A program made the translations under genes and the position numbers. A model generated the notes under the pieces. That model saw only the letters and a list, made by a program, of their open reading frames with translations. It ran no database searches and had not been told where the DNA came from. From an uncultured Aureispira sp. (GTDB lineage Bacteria > Bacteroidota > Bacteroidia > Chitinophagales > Saprospiraceae): DNA of 64,000 nt. Shown in pieces: positions 9,163-17,597 of this stretch; the first letter of the stretch is position 1, and each line of letters opens with the position of its first letter. The DNA is taken from assembly GCA_905480075.1 (NCBI GenBank), contig CAJQOX010000069.1, positions 1-64,000 on the forward strand. Direction: 5' to 3'.

Positions 9163-9711
9163 ATGGACAAAAGAGTTTTTTGGGTGATAATTGAATCAAC
9201 CTTGGAAGAAAGCTGTAATGATGCTGAAATTCAGGAGAAACTGATAAAAAAACATTTGCTCAACTTTAAATTGAATGACATTTATGATTTTCAGAAAATA
9301 TGTCTGGATCTTTTAAATGGAATTTGTACTATGCCTATTCATGCTGCAGCCTTTGTGGTACATAATAGTCTTAGCCCTGATAGTTTTAAGGCTTTTGGGG
9401 GTTGGTTGATATCACAGGGCGAAGAAGCTTATATGAATGCTGTCGACGATGCAGATTCTATCTGTGATTTGTTATTTGATAGTGGTGTTCAGAAAGTAAT
9501 GAGAACTGAATTGAGTATAGATTTACTTGCTTATGAAATAGTCCGTGAGGTTTGGGCTGAAAATGAAAGGGATTTTGATAATCAGTATAAAATGCTGCTC
9601 AAAAATAGAAAAACAGAAATTTTTGATAAAGTCACAGCACCGGTAAGTTCTCAGAAAAAAAATAGATTAATGTCTTTGGTTCCAAGACTGGTTTCGGCCT
9701 TTTATTATTGA
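9163..9711 (+). CDS. DUF4240 domain protein
   Basis: The product is 182 residues, cytoplasmic, with no signal peptide. The N-terminal two thirds match the DUF4240 pattern: FWVIIESTLEE near the start, then FKAFGGWLISQGEEAYMNAVDDADSICDLL. The family is widespread in bacteria, often near polymorphic toxin or immunity loci, but its function is unknown and no toxin is visible here. The gene stands alone between gldJ and parE with ~140 bp to the next gene. Confidence 0.7.
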   Translation: MDKRVFWVIIESTLEESCNDAEIQEKLIKKHLLNFKLNDIYDFQKICLDLLNGICTMPIHAAAFVVHNSLSPDSFKAFGGWLISQGEEAYMNAVDDADSICDLLFDSGVQKVMRTELSIDLLAYEIVREVWAENERDFDNQYKMLLKNRKTEIFDKVTAPVSSQKKNRLMSLVPRLVSAFYY

Positions 9712-9768
9712 ATTTCCACTAAAAATAAAACTCTTTACTTTTCATTAAGAATATTTTATAAGGTTTTG

Positions 9769-9776
9769 TATTTTTG
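9769..9776 (+). promoter_or_regulatory. Possible -7 element for parE
   Basis: TATTTTTG fits TAnnTTTG and lies 77 nt before the parE ATG. No well-placed -33 element is visible. Confidence 0.28.
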
Positions 9777-9852
9777 TAGGATTCAGAATAATACATTCGA
9801 TTTTTATCTTTCTATACCTCAGGCCCTCAGGAAAAATTATTAAATAAAAAAA

Positions 9853-11703
9853 ATGACTAAAGTAAAATATACAGAAGACAATATTCGCTCACTCGATTGG
9901 AAAGAACATATACGTCTTCGCCCGGGAATGTACATTGGGAAGTTAGGAAATGGTACGGCACCGGATGATGGTATTTATATCTTGTTTAAAGAGGTTATTG
10001 ACAACTCTATTGATGAGTATATGATGGGGGCCGGAAAGAAAATAGAGATCAAACTGACGGATGATGGCATGATGACCCTAAGGGATTATGGAAGGGGGAT
10101 TCCGCTTGGTAAAGTGGTTGATTGTGTCTCAAAAATTAATACCGGTGGTAAATACGATTCGAATGCTTTTCAAAAAGCTGTTGGTCTCAATGGGGTGGGT
10201 ACAAAAGCAGTAAATGCTCTTTCTACTTATTTTAAGGTTTGTTCCTTCAGAGATGGTAAGGTTAAAACTGCCGTGTTCGAACAAGGGATTCTCCTGGAGG
10301 ACAATAAGCTGCTGAAAACAGATGAAGCGAATGGAACTTATATTGAATTCCGACCTGATATTTCAATTTTTAAAAATTATAAATTTAATAAACAATATAT
10401 TGAAGACCGAATCTGGGATTATGCCTATTTGAATGCCGGATTGAGATTCAGCTTTAATAACAAATCCTTTGTCTCAAAAAACGGATTATTTGATTTACTC
10501 TCCAAAAGAGTAGACCCTGAAAAAATCCGTTATCCCATTATTCATCTTAAGGGAGATGATATTGAATTGGCGATGACCCACGGGACTCATTTTGGGGAAC
10601 AGTACAGTTCATTTGTCAATGGGCAAAACACGACACAAGGTGGGACGCACTTGAATGCTTTCAGGACGGCTTTAGTCAAAACTATAAGAGACTTTTATGG
10701 TAAGAATTATGACGCTTCTGATATTCGTTCTGCTATAATTGCAGCTATCAGTGTCAGAGTGCAGGAACCAATTTTTGAATCACAAACCAAGACAAAACTT
10801 GGTTCTATCAATATAGGACCGAAGGGGCCGAGTGTTAATGTTTTTGTAGCTGATTTTATCAAAGAAAAACTGGATAATTTTCTTCACAAAAACCCCGAAG
10901 TTGCTTCTGCTATTCAAAATCGTATTGTTCAGTCTGAACGCGAACGTAAAGAAATTGCAGGGATAAAAAAATTGGCAAATACCCGTGCAAAAAAGGCCAA
11001 TCTTCATAACAAAAAACTAAGAGACTGCCGCCTGCATTACAACACAAATAAAGAGGGGGCAAATGAAACTATGTTGTTTATTACTGAGGGAGATTCGGCA
11101 AGTGGTTCTATTACCAAGGCAAGAAATGTACAAACTCAGGCAGTATTCAGCTTGCGTGGAAAACCTTTGAATTGTTTTAATCTCAGTAAAAAAGTAGTCT
11201 ATGAAAATGAAGAGTTCAATTTGCTTCAACATGCACTGAACATAGAAAACGGACTCGACGACCTGCGTTATAATAAAGTAATTGTTGCTACCGATGCGGA
11301 TGTCGATGGTATGCACATCCGGCTTTTATTACTTACTTTCTTCCTGCAGTTTTTTCCGGAACTTGTCATTAACGGACATCTTTATATTCTTGAGACCCCT
11401 TTGTTCAGGGTCAGGAACAAGAAAAAGACTTTCTATTGTTACAGTGAGGAAGAAAAACAAAAGTCAATGGCAGAATTGGGTAAAACGGCTGAAGTTACCC
11501 GATTTAAGGGACTGGGTGAGATTTCCCCGGATGAATTCGGACAGTTTATTGGTGAAGACATTCATCTTGAACCTGTACAAATGAGTGCCTCTGCTGATAT
11601 TGATAAATTATTGTCTTATTATATGGGCAAAAATACGGCAGACCGTCAGATGAATATCATTCAGAATCTGCGAGTGGAAAAGGATGAGATTGAAGCCGCT
11701 TAG
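9853..11703 (+). CDS. parE: DNA topoisomerase IV subunit B (type II topoisomerase ATPase)
   Basis: The product is 616 residues, typical of Bacteroidota ParE and shorter than GyrB. The GHKL ATPase starts with [11 protein letters not shown] (Asn51 is the Mg-binding residue), then DYGRGIPLG and [14 protein letters not shown]. The transducer domain follows, and the TOPRIM part shows EGDSASGS and [13 protein letters not shown], with [13 protein letters not shown] near the end. With ParC it decatenates daughter chromosomes using ATP. The parC partner is not next to it. Assignment to ParE rather than GyrB rests on length and on the sequence around the ATP lid. Confidence 0.92.
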   Translation: MTKVKYTEDNIRSLDWKEHIRLRPGMYIGKLGNGTAPDDGIYILFKEVIDNSIDEYMMGAGKKIEIKLTDDGMMTLRDYGRGIPLGKVVDCVSKINTGGKYDSNAFQKAVGLNGVGTKAVNALSTYFKVCSFRDGKVKTAVFEQGILLEDNKLLKTDEANGTYIEFRPDISIFKNYKFNKQYIEDRIWDYAYLNAGLRFSFNNKSFVSKNGLFDLLSKRVDPEKIRYPIIHLKGDDIELAMTHGTHFGEQYSSFVNGQNTTQGGTHLNAFRTALVKTIRDFYGKNYDASDIRSAIIAAISVRVQEPIFESQTKTKLGSINIGPKGPSVNVFVADFIKEKLDNFLHKNPEVASAIQNRIVQSERERKEIAGIKKLANTRAKKANLHNKKLRDCRLHYNTNKEGANETMLFITEGDSASGSITKARNVQTQAVFSLRGKPLNCFNLSKKVVYENEEFNLLQHALNIENGLDDLRYNKVIVATDADVDGMHIRLLLLTFFLQFFPELVINGHLYILETPLFRVRNKKKTFYCYSEEEKQKSMAELGKTAEVTRFKGLGEISPDEFGQFIGEDIHLEPVQMSASADIDKLLSYYMGKNTADRQMNIIQNLRVEKDEIEAA

Positions 11704-11735
11704 ATAGTAGTATTTTTACTTTTATCTCCCGTTGA

Positions 11736-12239
11736 TTATTTTAATGATTCGGCAGATTTTATCATGGTTTCAATCTGTTCCTTAGTGAAATTGATCCCTT
11801 TTGCATTTTCCAATGAATAAATTAAACCGCCGATTTTAACCTGATAGGCAAAATGATATTGTTCTGTTCTGAATACAGTGGTTTTATAAAAAAGCAAATT
11901 GGGTTTGTCTGTCAAAAACTCTTCCAGTTTATTTACTGAATTGGATTCTATAGACGCTTTTTTTTTGGCAATTGTATAATTCTTGTTTTCTTCAATTTCA
12001 ATGGCAAAGGCCGGCTTGATTTTAGAAGCTTCTCTTATGTCACTGCTCTCTTTCCTCTGAAAATACAAAGCATCTCCAATAACCGTTTCCCATTTCAGCT
12101 TCTTTGCCTCAATACCATCAGGGGTGCTTATTTTTGCTTTTATTCCAATATTCTTAAGGTTTATTTTTGATGTTTTCTGAGCAAAAGCCGAATTTGAAAG
12201 AACGAAAAAAACTAAGATTAATAAGAATGAATATTTCAC
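11736..12239 (-). CDS. Secreted protein of unknown function
   Basis: The product is 167 residues with a clear signal peptide (MKYSFLLILVFFVLSNSAFAQ). The mature ~146 residues are Lys-rich and show no motif I recognise. It is convergent with parE (32 bp gap) and divergent from the GT-C gene. Probably periplasmic or secreted; no sorting domain or lipobox is present. Confidence 0.7.
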   Translation of the reverse strand: MKYSFLLILVFFVLSNSAFAQKTSKINLKNIGIKAKISTPDGIEAKKLKWETVIGDALYFQRKESSDIREASKIKPAFAIEIEENKNYTIAKKKASIESNSVNKLEEFLTDKPNLLFYKTTVFRTEQYHFAYQVKIGGLIYSLENAKGINFTKEQIETMIKSAESLK

Positions 12240-12421
12240 AATTTGATAATTTATATAAATAATATTTTTTCATGAAATATAAATATATACAAACTGTTAG
12301 AATATCTCTCTTAAATTTGTAAATAAATAGGATGTAATATTCCATAAGAAGTGTTTTTTTTATATTGATTGTTTTTTGTAGTAAACTGAAAGTATTTTTT
12401 CCCGATTAGTATAATCTGAAA

Positions 12422-13876
12422 ATGAACAAAAAAATTAAAAATATTATTCTGTTTTCAATTGTTGTAATCAGCTTTATGATGCATTTTAATCATTTCTCAA
12501 AGGATTTGATGAGCATTCATGTATGGAGACAGACCCAGACTCAATCTACAATCGATAATTTCTACCAGGAGGATATGAATATATTTAATCCCCGTAGAAA
12601 CGACAGGGGAGATACTCAGGGTTTTTTCAGAATGGAATTTCCACTAATGCAATGGATGGTAGCCTGTGTTTATAAAGTATATGGGAAACATATTATTATC
12701 AGCAGACTGTTTATGTTTTTTATCGGAATTTTTTCTGTCCTTGGTATTTATAAGCTCTTGATGGCCATGTTCGTGAATGAAACACTTGCTGTTTTTGGTG
12801 CCTGGGCTTTTAATTTTTCTCCCTGCTTTTATTATTATACCATAAACCCACTCCCTGATAACCTTGCCCTCTGTTCTGCAATATGGGGATTGGCTTTGTT
12901 CTTTAGCTTGCATTCCAACAAAAAAGGCTATGTTTTGTTTCTTGCAGGCTTATTTTTTAGTGTTGCAGCTCTTTGTAAACTGCCCTTTATTATCTATTAT
13001 GTTGTACCCTTGCTCTTTTTTTTAAAAGAATTTAATAACAATGGCATTACAAAAAAAATAACAATTCAGTTTTTTTCTGTATTCAGCCTGTCACTGTTGC
13101 CAATTATATGGTATGCTACAGTTATTCCTCAATGGGAAGGGAATATGATTATTAAAGGAGTGGTTGATAATGAGGAGTCAGTTTCAATGTTGCTTTATTA
13201 TTTGCAGCATACATTAATATCAACATTGCCTGAGTTGCTACTCAATTATGGTTCTTTGCTTTTCTTTTTAGCAGGTTTTTATTTTATCTGTAGAAGAAAA
13301 GCTTTTAATGACCCCAGGTTTGCTTTGATGTTTTCTTTAGGATTAATAACACTTTTCTATTATTTTTATGAAGTCAATGCTATTGCAACTATTCATGATT
13401 ATTATCTTTTCCCTTTCTTGCCCTTAATCTTTATTTTAGTGTCATACGGTGCTTTTCATCTTTATAAATCAGGTCATTTTTATCGATATCTTACAATCTC
13501 ACTGCTAATGCTTTTGCCGCTCTTTTGTTTTTTAAGAATGCAGGGTAGATGGAATCCTGAAGCACCCGGATTCAATAAAGATTTATTGATTTACAAATCA
13601 GAATTACAGAAAGCAGTACCAGAAGATGCCCTTGTGGTTGCCGGGAATGACGTTTCACGCTTTATATTGTTTTATTATATCAATAAAAAAGGATGGTCTT
13701 TTACTGATGATAAGCTTACAGCATTTCAACTCACTTCTATGATGGAGAAAGGGGCAGAATATTTGTATACCGATTCAGAAAAAATTCAAAATGATTCCGG
13801 AATTAAAAAATGTGTTGATGAAATGATAATCCAAAAGGGCTCTGTTATGGTTTTTAAATTGAAAAAGATAAAGTAA
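12422..13876 (+). CDS. GT-C fold membrane glycosyltransferase (GT39/ArnT-like)
   Basis: The product is 484 residues with about ten hydrophobic segments. After the first membrane segment comes the loop MSIHVWRQTQTQST, and farther on NPLPDNLALCSAIWGLALFF, features shared with the dolichol-phosphate-mannose/ArnT-like GT-C superfamily that uses lipid-linked sugar donors. It ends in a short soluble C-terminal domain. It probably transfers a sugar onto a lipid or protein in the periplasmic space; the substrate cannot be told. It is convergent with the next gene with only 2 bp between stops. Confidence 0.72.
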   Translation: MNKKIKNIILFSIVVISFMMHFNHFSKDLMSIHVWRQTQTQSTIDNFYQEDMNIFNPRRNDRGDTQGFFRMEFPLMQWMVACVYKVYGKHIIISRLFMFFIGIFSVLGIYKLLMAMFVNETLAVFGAWAFNFSPCFYYYTINPLPDNLALCSAIWGLALFFSLHSNKKGYVLFLAGLFFSVAALCKLPFIIYYVVPLLFFLKEFNNNGITKKITIQFFSVFSLSLLPIIWYATVIPQWEGNMIIKGVVDNEESVSMLLYYLQHTLISTLPELLLNYGSLLFFLAGFYFICRRKAFNDPRFALMFSLGLITLFYYFYEVNAIATIHDYYLFPFLPLIFILVSYGAFHLYKSGHFYRYLTISLLMLLPLFCFLRMQGRWNPEAPGFNKDLLIYKSELQKAVPEDALVVAGNDVSRFILFYYINKKGWSFTDDKLTAFQLTSMMEKGAEYLYTDSEKIQNDSGIKKCVDEMIIQKGSVMVFKLKKIK

Positions 13877-13878
13877 AG

Positions 13879-14337
13879 CTATCGTCTGGAATGTTCAATT
13901 AATAAGTCCAGCCCTTTGAGGTCATGAAAAACCTTGTTGAACAATTTTGCCAGTAATATTTTTTCCCATATTTTATACATTGGTTCATCCAGGTAGGGAT
14001 TCCCAACAGCAGGAAATCTCCACTCCTGTTCTTCAACCTGAGCCATTTCACAAAAATCAGGGTGGTAAGGATTGTTTTCAAACATGGTCAACATTACAAA
14101 TCTTCTTTTATTATTGTCCCCGGTTTCGACTAATATATTTATCCCGAAAATTTGAGCTTCAATTAATTTATTGCCTTTGTGAAATAGACTGAATGACTCA
14201 TCGGGCCATTTTATACGTTGGTAAAGCCATTTCCAGACCCAATCATCTACAGAAATATTTCCATCCTGAACAAAATACCGGAAAGAAAGTTCCCAGCTCG
14301 CCGGATTGTTATCTTTTAGTGCCTTTTCTAAATCCAT
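13879..14337 (-). CDS. Conserved hypothetical cytoplasmic protein
   Basis: The product is 152 residues, rich in Trp and acidic residues (WVWKWLYQRIKWPDESF, EQEWRFPAVGNPYLDEP), with no signal peptide or membrane segment. No family is recognised. It lies 24 bp downstream of the kdsD-like gene on the same strand, so the two are likely co-transcribed. Confidence 0.65.
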   Translation of the reverse strand: MDLEKALKDNNPASWELSFRYFVQDGNISVDDWVWKWLYQRIKWPDESFSLFHKGNKLIEAQIFGINILVETGDNNKRRFVMLTMFENNPYHPDFCEMAQVEEQEWRFPAVGNPYLDEPMYKIWEKILLAKLFNKVFHDLKGLDLLIEHSRR

Positions 14338-14361
14338 CTTGAAGTAATATTTCCAGACTGT

Positions 14362-15312
14362 TTATTTAATCTGATGTTTTGCAATAAGACCAATTAATAA
14401 GCCTTCTTTTATAACAGGTAGCGTGGTTATTTTCAACTCCCTCATTATTTGATCCGCTTTGAAAAGCAGGCAGGTTTCTTGGACTGTTTCAGGGTTTGTA
14501 GTCATCAGGTCTTTTGCGCTTAATTGAAAGAAGGAGTTTTCTGGAAATTTATTGAGTGCTCTTCTTAGGTCTCCATCAGTTATTACTCCAAGAACTTTAT
14601 TGGAATGATCAACAATTACGACCATACCAAACATGCCTGAAGACATTTCTACCAGTACTTCTTTCACAGGACTGTTTAAATCTGCTATGGGTAAATTATC
14701 GCGTTTCATGATATTTCCGACTTCTGTTACCAGTTTTTTCCCCAAAGTCCCTCCCGGGTGATTGCGGGCAAAGTCTTTTTCGCTGAATTTTTTTAGTGTA
14801 ATAAGTGCTGCAGCTATTGCATCTCCCATTGCCATTGTTGCTATTGTAGACGCCATAGGGACAGCTGAAAGGGGAGAGGCTTCTTCTTTTATCCCGATAT
14901 TTAAGACCCAACGGGCATTTTTTGCTAATGTCGACTCCCTCTTTCCGGTCAGGGCGATATGTGGAATCTGCATTTTCTTTAAATGTGGCATCAGTTGAAG
15001 AATCTCATCCGTCTCACCAGAATTGGATATACTAATAAAACAATCTTCTGACATCAAGGTTCCTATATCACCATGTAATGCTTCAGAAGGGTGTAAGAAA
15101 AAACTGGGTGTACCTGTGCTTGCAAGTGTAGCAGCAATTTTTTTGCCTACAAGGCCTGATTTTCCAATCCCGCAAATAACAACTCTTCCTTTACAGTATA
15201 AAAGACACTCAATTACTTTCTCAAAGTCTGAAGTCAGAAGTTTTTCTAAATCAGCTATTGCCTGAGATTCAATTTTAAATACCTCTTTTGCTACATCACT
15301 AATTTTTTTCAT
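14362..15312 (-). CDS. kdsD: D-arabinose 5-phosphate isomerase (KpsF/GutQ/KdsD family)
   Basis: The product is 316 residues, the standard length. The N-terminal SIS domain shows GRVVICGIGKSGLVGKKIAATL, HPSEALHGDIGTL, SISNSGETDEIL and ARNHPGGTLGK. Two CBS domains follow at ~205-260 (VVIVDHSNKVLGVITDGDLRRAL) and ~265-316 (LMTTNPETV, TTLPVIKEGLLIGLI). The enzyme interconverts ribulose 5-phosphate and arabinose 5-phosphate, the first step of Kdo synthesis for lipopolysaccharide. No other Kdo gene is adjacent. Confidence 0.92.
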   Translation of the reverse strand: MKKISDVAKEVFKIESQAIADLEKLLTSDFEKVIECLLYCKGRVVICGIGKSGLVGKKIAATLASTGTPSFFLHPSEALHGDIGTLMSEDCFISISNSGETDEILQLMPHLKKMQIPHIALTGKRESTLAKNARWVLNIGIKEEASPLSAVPMASTIATMAMGDAIAAALITLKKFSEKDFARNHPGGTLGKKLVTEVGNIMKRDNLPIADLNSPVKEVLVEMSSGMFGMVVIVDHSNKVLGVITDGDLRRALNKFPENSFFQLSAKDLMTTNPETVQETCLLFKADQIMRELKITTLPVIKEGLLIGLIAKHQIK

Positions 15313-15473
15313 TGAATATTTTATAAATTTTTAAATCTTTTCATCGGAAGCTTTATTTGCAGTTTTCGAAATGCATAATGCTTGTTTATCCCTGTTTTCT
15401 TATATTATTACCTTTAAAATACCATCCTTCCAATCAAAACCAAAAAGAGTAGCAGTTTTTGATGATTTTTTTT

Positions 15474-15481
15474 TACTTTTG
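15474..15481 (+). promoter_or_regulatory. Possible -7 element before the THX gene
   Basis: TACTTTTG fits TAnnTTTG, 77 nt before the THX start codon. The upstream -33 match is at the wrong spacing. Confidence 0.28.
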
Positions 15482-15558
15482 TATTCTCAGTTACATTCAA
15501 AAAAACTGATTATGATTGAATAACACATTTATTTATAAGTACCAAAAATATAATAATC

Positions 15559-15669
15559 ATGGGAAGAGGTGATAAAAAAACCAGAAAAGGAAAAATTACT
15601 CAAGGGTCATATGGTAAATCACGACTTAAAGGTAAACTCCTTAAAGCAAAAAAAAAGGCTAAAAAATAA
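15559..15669 (+). CDS. 30S ribosomal protein THX
   Basis: The 36-codon gene encodes MGRGDKKTRKGKITQGSYGK followed by a Lys/Arg-rich tail ending KKAKK. The start MGRGDKKTRKGKI and the following GSYGKSR are the hallmark of the bTHX family, a tiny basic protein that sits in a cavity of the 30S head. It is flanked by a -7-like element and a perfect terminator hairpin 12 bp after the stop, consistent with a monocistronic, highly expressed gene. Confidence 0.93.
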   Translation: MGRGDKKTRKGKITQGSYGKSRLKGKLLKAKKKAKK

Positions 15670-15681
15670 ACCTGTATAACA

Positions 15682-15711
15682 AAGCCCCTGTAATTTTCAG
15701 GGGCTTTTTAT
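15682..15711 (+). terminator. Rho-independent terminator of the THX gene
   Basis: A 9 bp perfect stem, AAGCCCCTG (15682-15690) with CAGGGGCTT (15698-15706), has a 7-base loop and a T-rich run. Confidence 0.92.
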
Positions 15712-15818
15712 TTTATTTCCCTAATCTTTAACGATTTTAGATAAATTGAAATTGGCAAAAGACAGTTTATGTTCAGACCGTCTTTTTTTATAATCAATTA
15801 ATTTGTAAAATATTTTTA

Positions 15819-16670
15819 GTGTTGCGGATTATATATACTACTGCTGCCATTCTATTTTGTTATCTGTTCTTTCTCGGGGCTTCTTCGGGTCCCACGGGGA
15901 TAGCGGGAGACAGAACGGGTTCTCCTCTTAGTGGTGGTCTTTGTAATGCCTGTCACGCTTCTCCAGGTTCTTTTACTCCTCAGACAGTCATTACGCTCAG
16001 GGATTCAAATAATGTACAGATAACGAACGGTATGTATATTCCGGGGAACTCATATACCCTCACTGTCGCAATTTCTTCTCCTTCTGCCAATAATATCACC
16101 CCTCAATATGGTATGCAGGCGGTCATCCTTAAAGAGGATAATGCACAGGCAGGTATCCTGAATAACCCTACAACAGGCTTGTCAGGGACAGGGTTGGATG
16201 CCAGGATTTATAATTATTCGCTTCGCAGTTATCTCGAACATACTCAAAGATCAGTGGATGGCGTTTTTAATGCAACATGGCTTGCACCTGTCAAAGGTTC
16301 CGGAACGGTCACTGTGTACGCTATAGGCCAGGCTGTTAATGCTAATTCAGCCTTTACGGGAGATAATTTTGATACAACCAGTTTCACCCTGTCTGAAGAT
16401 TTGTCAGTGGGGGTTAACACTGTTCAAAATGATATCCCCGGATACCATGTTTTCCCTTCACCGGCTGTTAATGGCAAGTTCTTTATTGATGGTATCAACG
16501 GGGAGGCTGTTGTCAGGATTTATGATCTGACCGGGTCGCTAATTTATAATAAAATAATTAATTTCGAATCTGGTATTAAGGAAATAATTACTGATTCACC
16601 CAAAGGTGTCTTTTTTGTAAATGTATGGCAGAATGGCAAACAGTCCAGCCGGCAACTTATCTTTCTCTAA
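15819..16670 (+). CDS. T9SS cargo with choice-of-anchor V (Reelin-like) domain and CxxCH motif
   Basis: The product is 283 residues from a GTG start (a TTG at 15822 is possible). An N-terminal hydrophobic segment acts as a signal. It is followed by GPTGIAGDRTGSPLSGGLCNACHASPGSF, a pattern typical of choice-of-anchor V proteins, where Gly-rich sequence precedes one CxxCH; the CNACH box could bind heme c. A beta-sandwich follows. The last ~75 residues (YHVFPSPAVNGKFFI, IYDLTGSLIYN, PKGVFFVNVWQNGK, RQLIFL) form a T9SS type A sorting domain. It is thus a probable surface-anchored protein. Heme attachment is inferred from the motif only; no cytochrome maturation genes are nearby. Confidence 0.8.
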   Translation: MLRIIYTTAAILFCYLFFLGASSGPTGIAGDRTGSPLSGGLCNACHASPGSFTPQTVITLRDSNNVQITNGMYIPGNSYTLTVAISSPSANNITPQYGMQAVILKEDNAQAGILNNPTTGLSGTGLDARIYNYSLRSYLEHTQRSVDGVFNATWLAPVKGSGTVTVYAIGQAVNANSAFTGDNFDTTSFTLSEDLSVGVNTVQNDIPGYHVFPSPAVNGKFFIDGINGEAVVRIYDLTGSLIYNKIINFESGIKEIITDSPKGVFFVNVWQNGKQSSRQLIFL

Positions 16671-17057
16671 TTCTCTCAATCTGTAATTCTTTATTTTTAA
16701 TTAACTGGAAATATTACAGATCCATATCTTTTGCCATTCATAAAGAGAAGTCCGCTTTTCTTGTTTTTTGTATCTTCTAAAAATAACGATGGTGTAAACA
16801 ATGAATAATTGCCTTTCGTCTTTATTTATGGGTTTATCAGGCTTTTTTACGTTTGTTCTTATCATTAACTACAAATACTGAATTATCCTAGCATATTAAT
16901 AATACACCAAAGTAAAATTATTTGTTTCTTTCGTTGCAATTAAAAACAAATTGTTTTATATTTGTAGAATTGGTTGGGCTCAGGTTGCCCGGAGCTTCGT
17001 TTTCGGTTTCTCTGTGGTATATTATTATTAAATATATAAATTTGAAGATGTAAAATT
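16671..17057. other. Intergenic region with a strong promoter-like pair and a leader
   Basis: These 387 bp hold no credible gene. A 26-codon hydrophobic ORF at 16801-16881 is not called. A good promoter match lies at 16934-16964, followed by an ~87 nt leader that includes GGGC/GCCC complementary segments near 16976-16992. Confidence 0.5.
16934..16964 (+). promoter_or_regulatory. Bacteroidota-type promoter of the YbjN-like gene
   Basis: TTG (16934-16936), a 20 bp spacer and TATATTTG (16957-16964) match the -33/-7 consensus of the Bacteroidota primary sigma factor. It lies 94 bp before the ATG at 17058. This is among the best promoter matches in the window. Confidence 0.5.
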
Positions 17058-17474
17058 ATGATTAAAAAAATTAGTGATTACCTCATGAAAATAGGTGTTG
17101 AACATGCTACAGATATAAAAAAAAAGGCCTTAAGCTTTAATGTTGATACCCCTGATGGCTCCTGGCCCTGTTCTATTCTTGTAAACAGGAGTGAGCAGTC
17201 ATCAAAAGTGGTTGGGGTGTATTCGACCTTACCCGTTAAGGTACCTGTTGATTTACTGAATCACATGGCTTTATTTCTTATGTGTCTGAATAATGACAGA
17301 CTGTACGGAAATTTTGAACTCGACCCTGATACAGGCGATTTGCATTTTAAAACCTATCTTGACTTTGAAAACAGGGCATTTTCTGAAAAAGCAGTAGAAC
17401 AAAATATGATATGCAATATATCTGTTATGCAAAAATACACGAACAGGTTTATGAGAATGATAAATTGTGCTTGA
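17058..17474 (+). CDS. Small YbjN-like protein (type III secretion chaperone-like fold)
   Basis: The product is 138 residues, cytoplasmic. The pattern of an N-terminal helix, a beta-meander (LSFNVDTPDGSWPCSILVN, KVVGVYSTLPVKVP, GNFELDPDTGDLHFKTYLDFEN) and a C-terminal helix resembles YbjN / Tir-chaperone-like domains. Those proteins are small regulators or chaperones of unknown partner. The assignment rests on fold-like appearance, not on a signature motif. It stands alone and is convergent with uvrB. Confidence 0.55.
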   Translation: MIKKISDYLMKIGVEHATDIKKKALSFNVDTPDGSWPCSILVNRSEQSSKVVGVYSTLPVKVPVDLLNHMALFLMCLNNDRLYGNFELDPDTGDLHFKTYLDFENRAFSEKAVEQNMICNISVMQKYTNRFMRMINCA

Positions 17475-17597
17475 AAAGAATATCCATGCAGGTTTTATTA
17501 TACTATTTTATATTATTGCTTTTACCGTGATAAAATAAAATCCATTCATTTTATAACAAAATGAGTAAGGTGTTTTTGAGCTGCAATGACGTTGAGC

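Noticed and set aside
16801-16881. 26-codon hydrophobic ORF upstream of the YbjN-like gene
   Set aside because: Too short and lacks context; the promoter found downstream of it serves the next gene.
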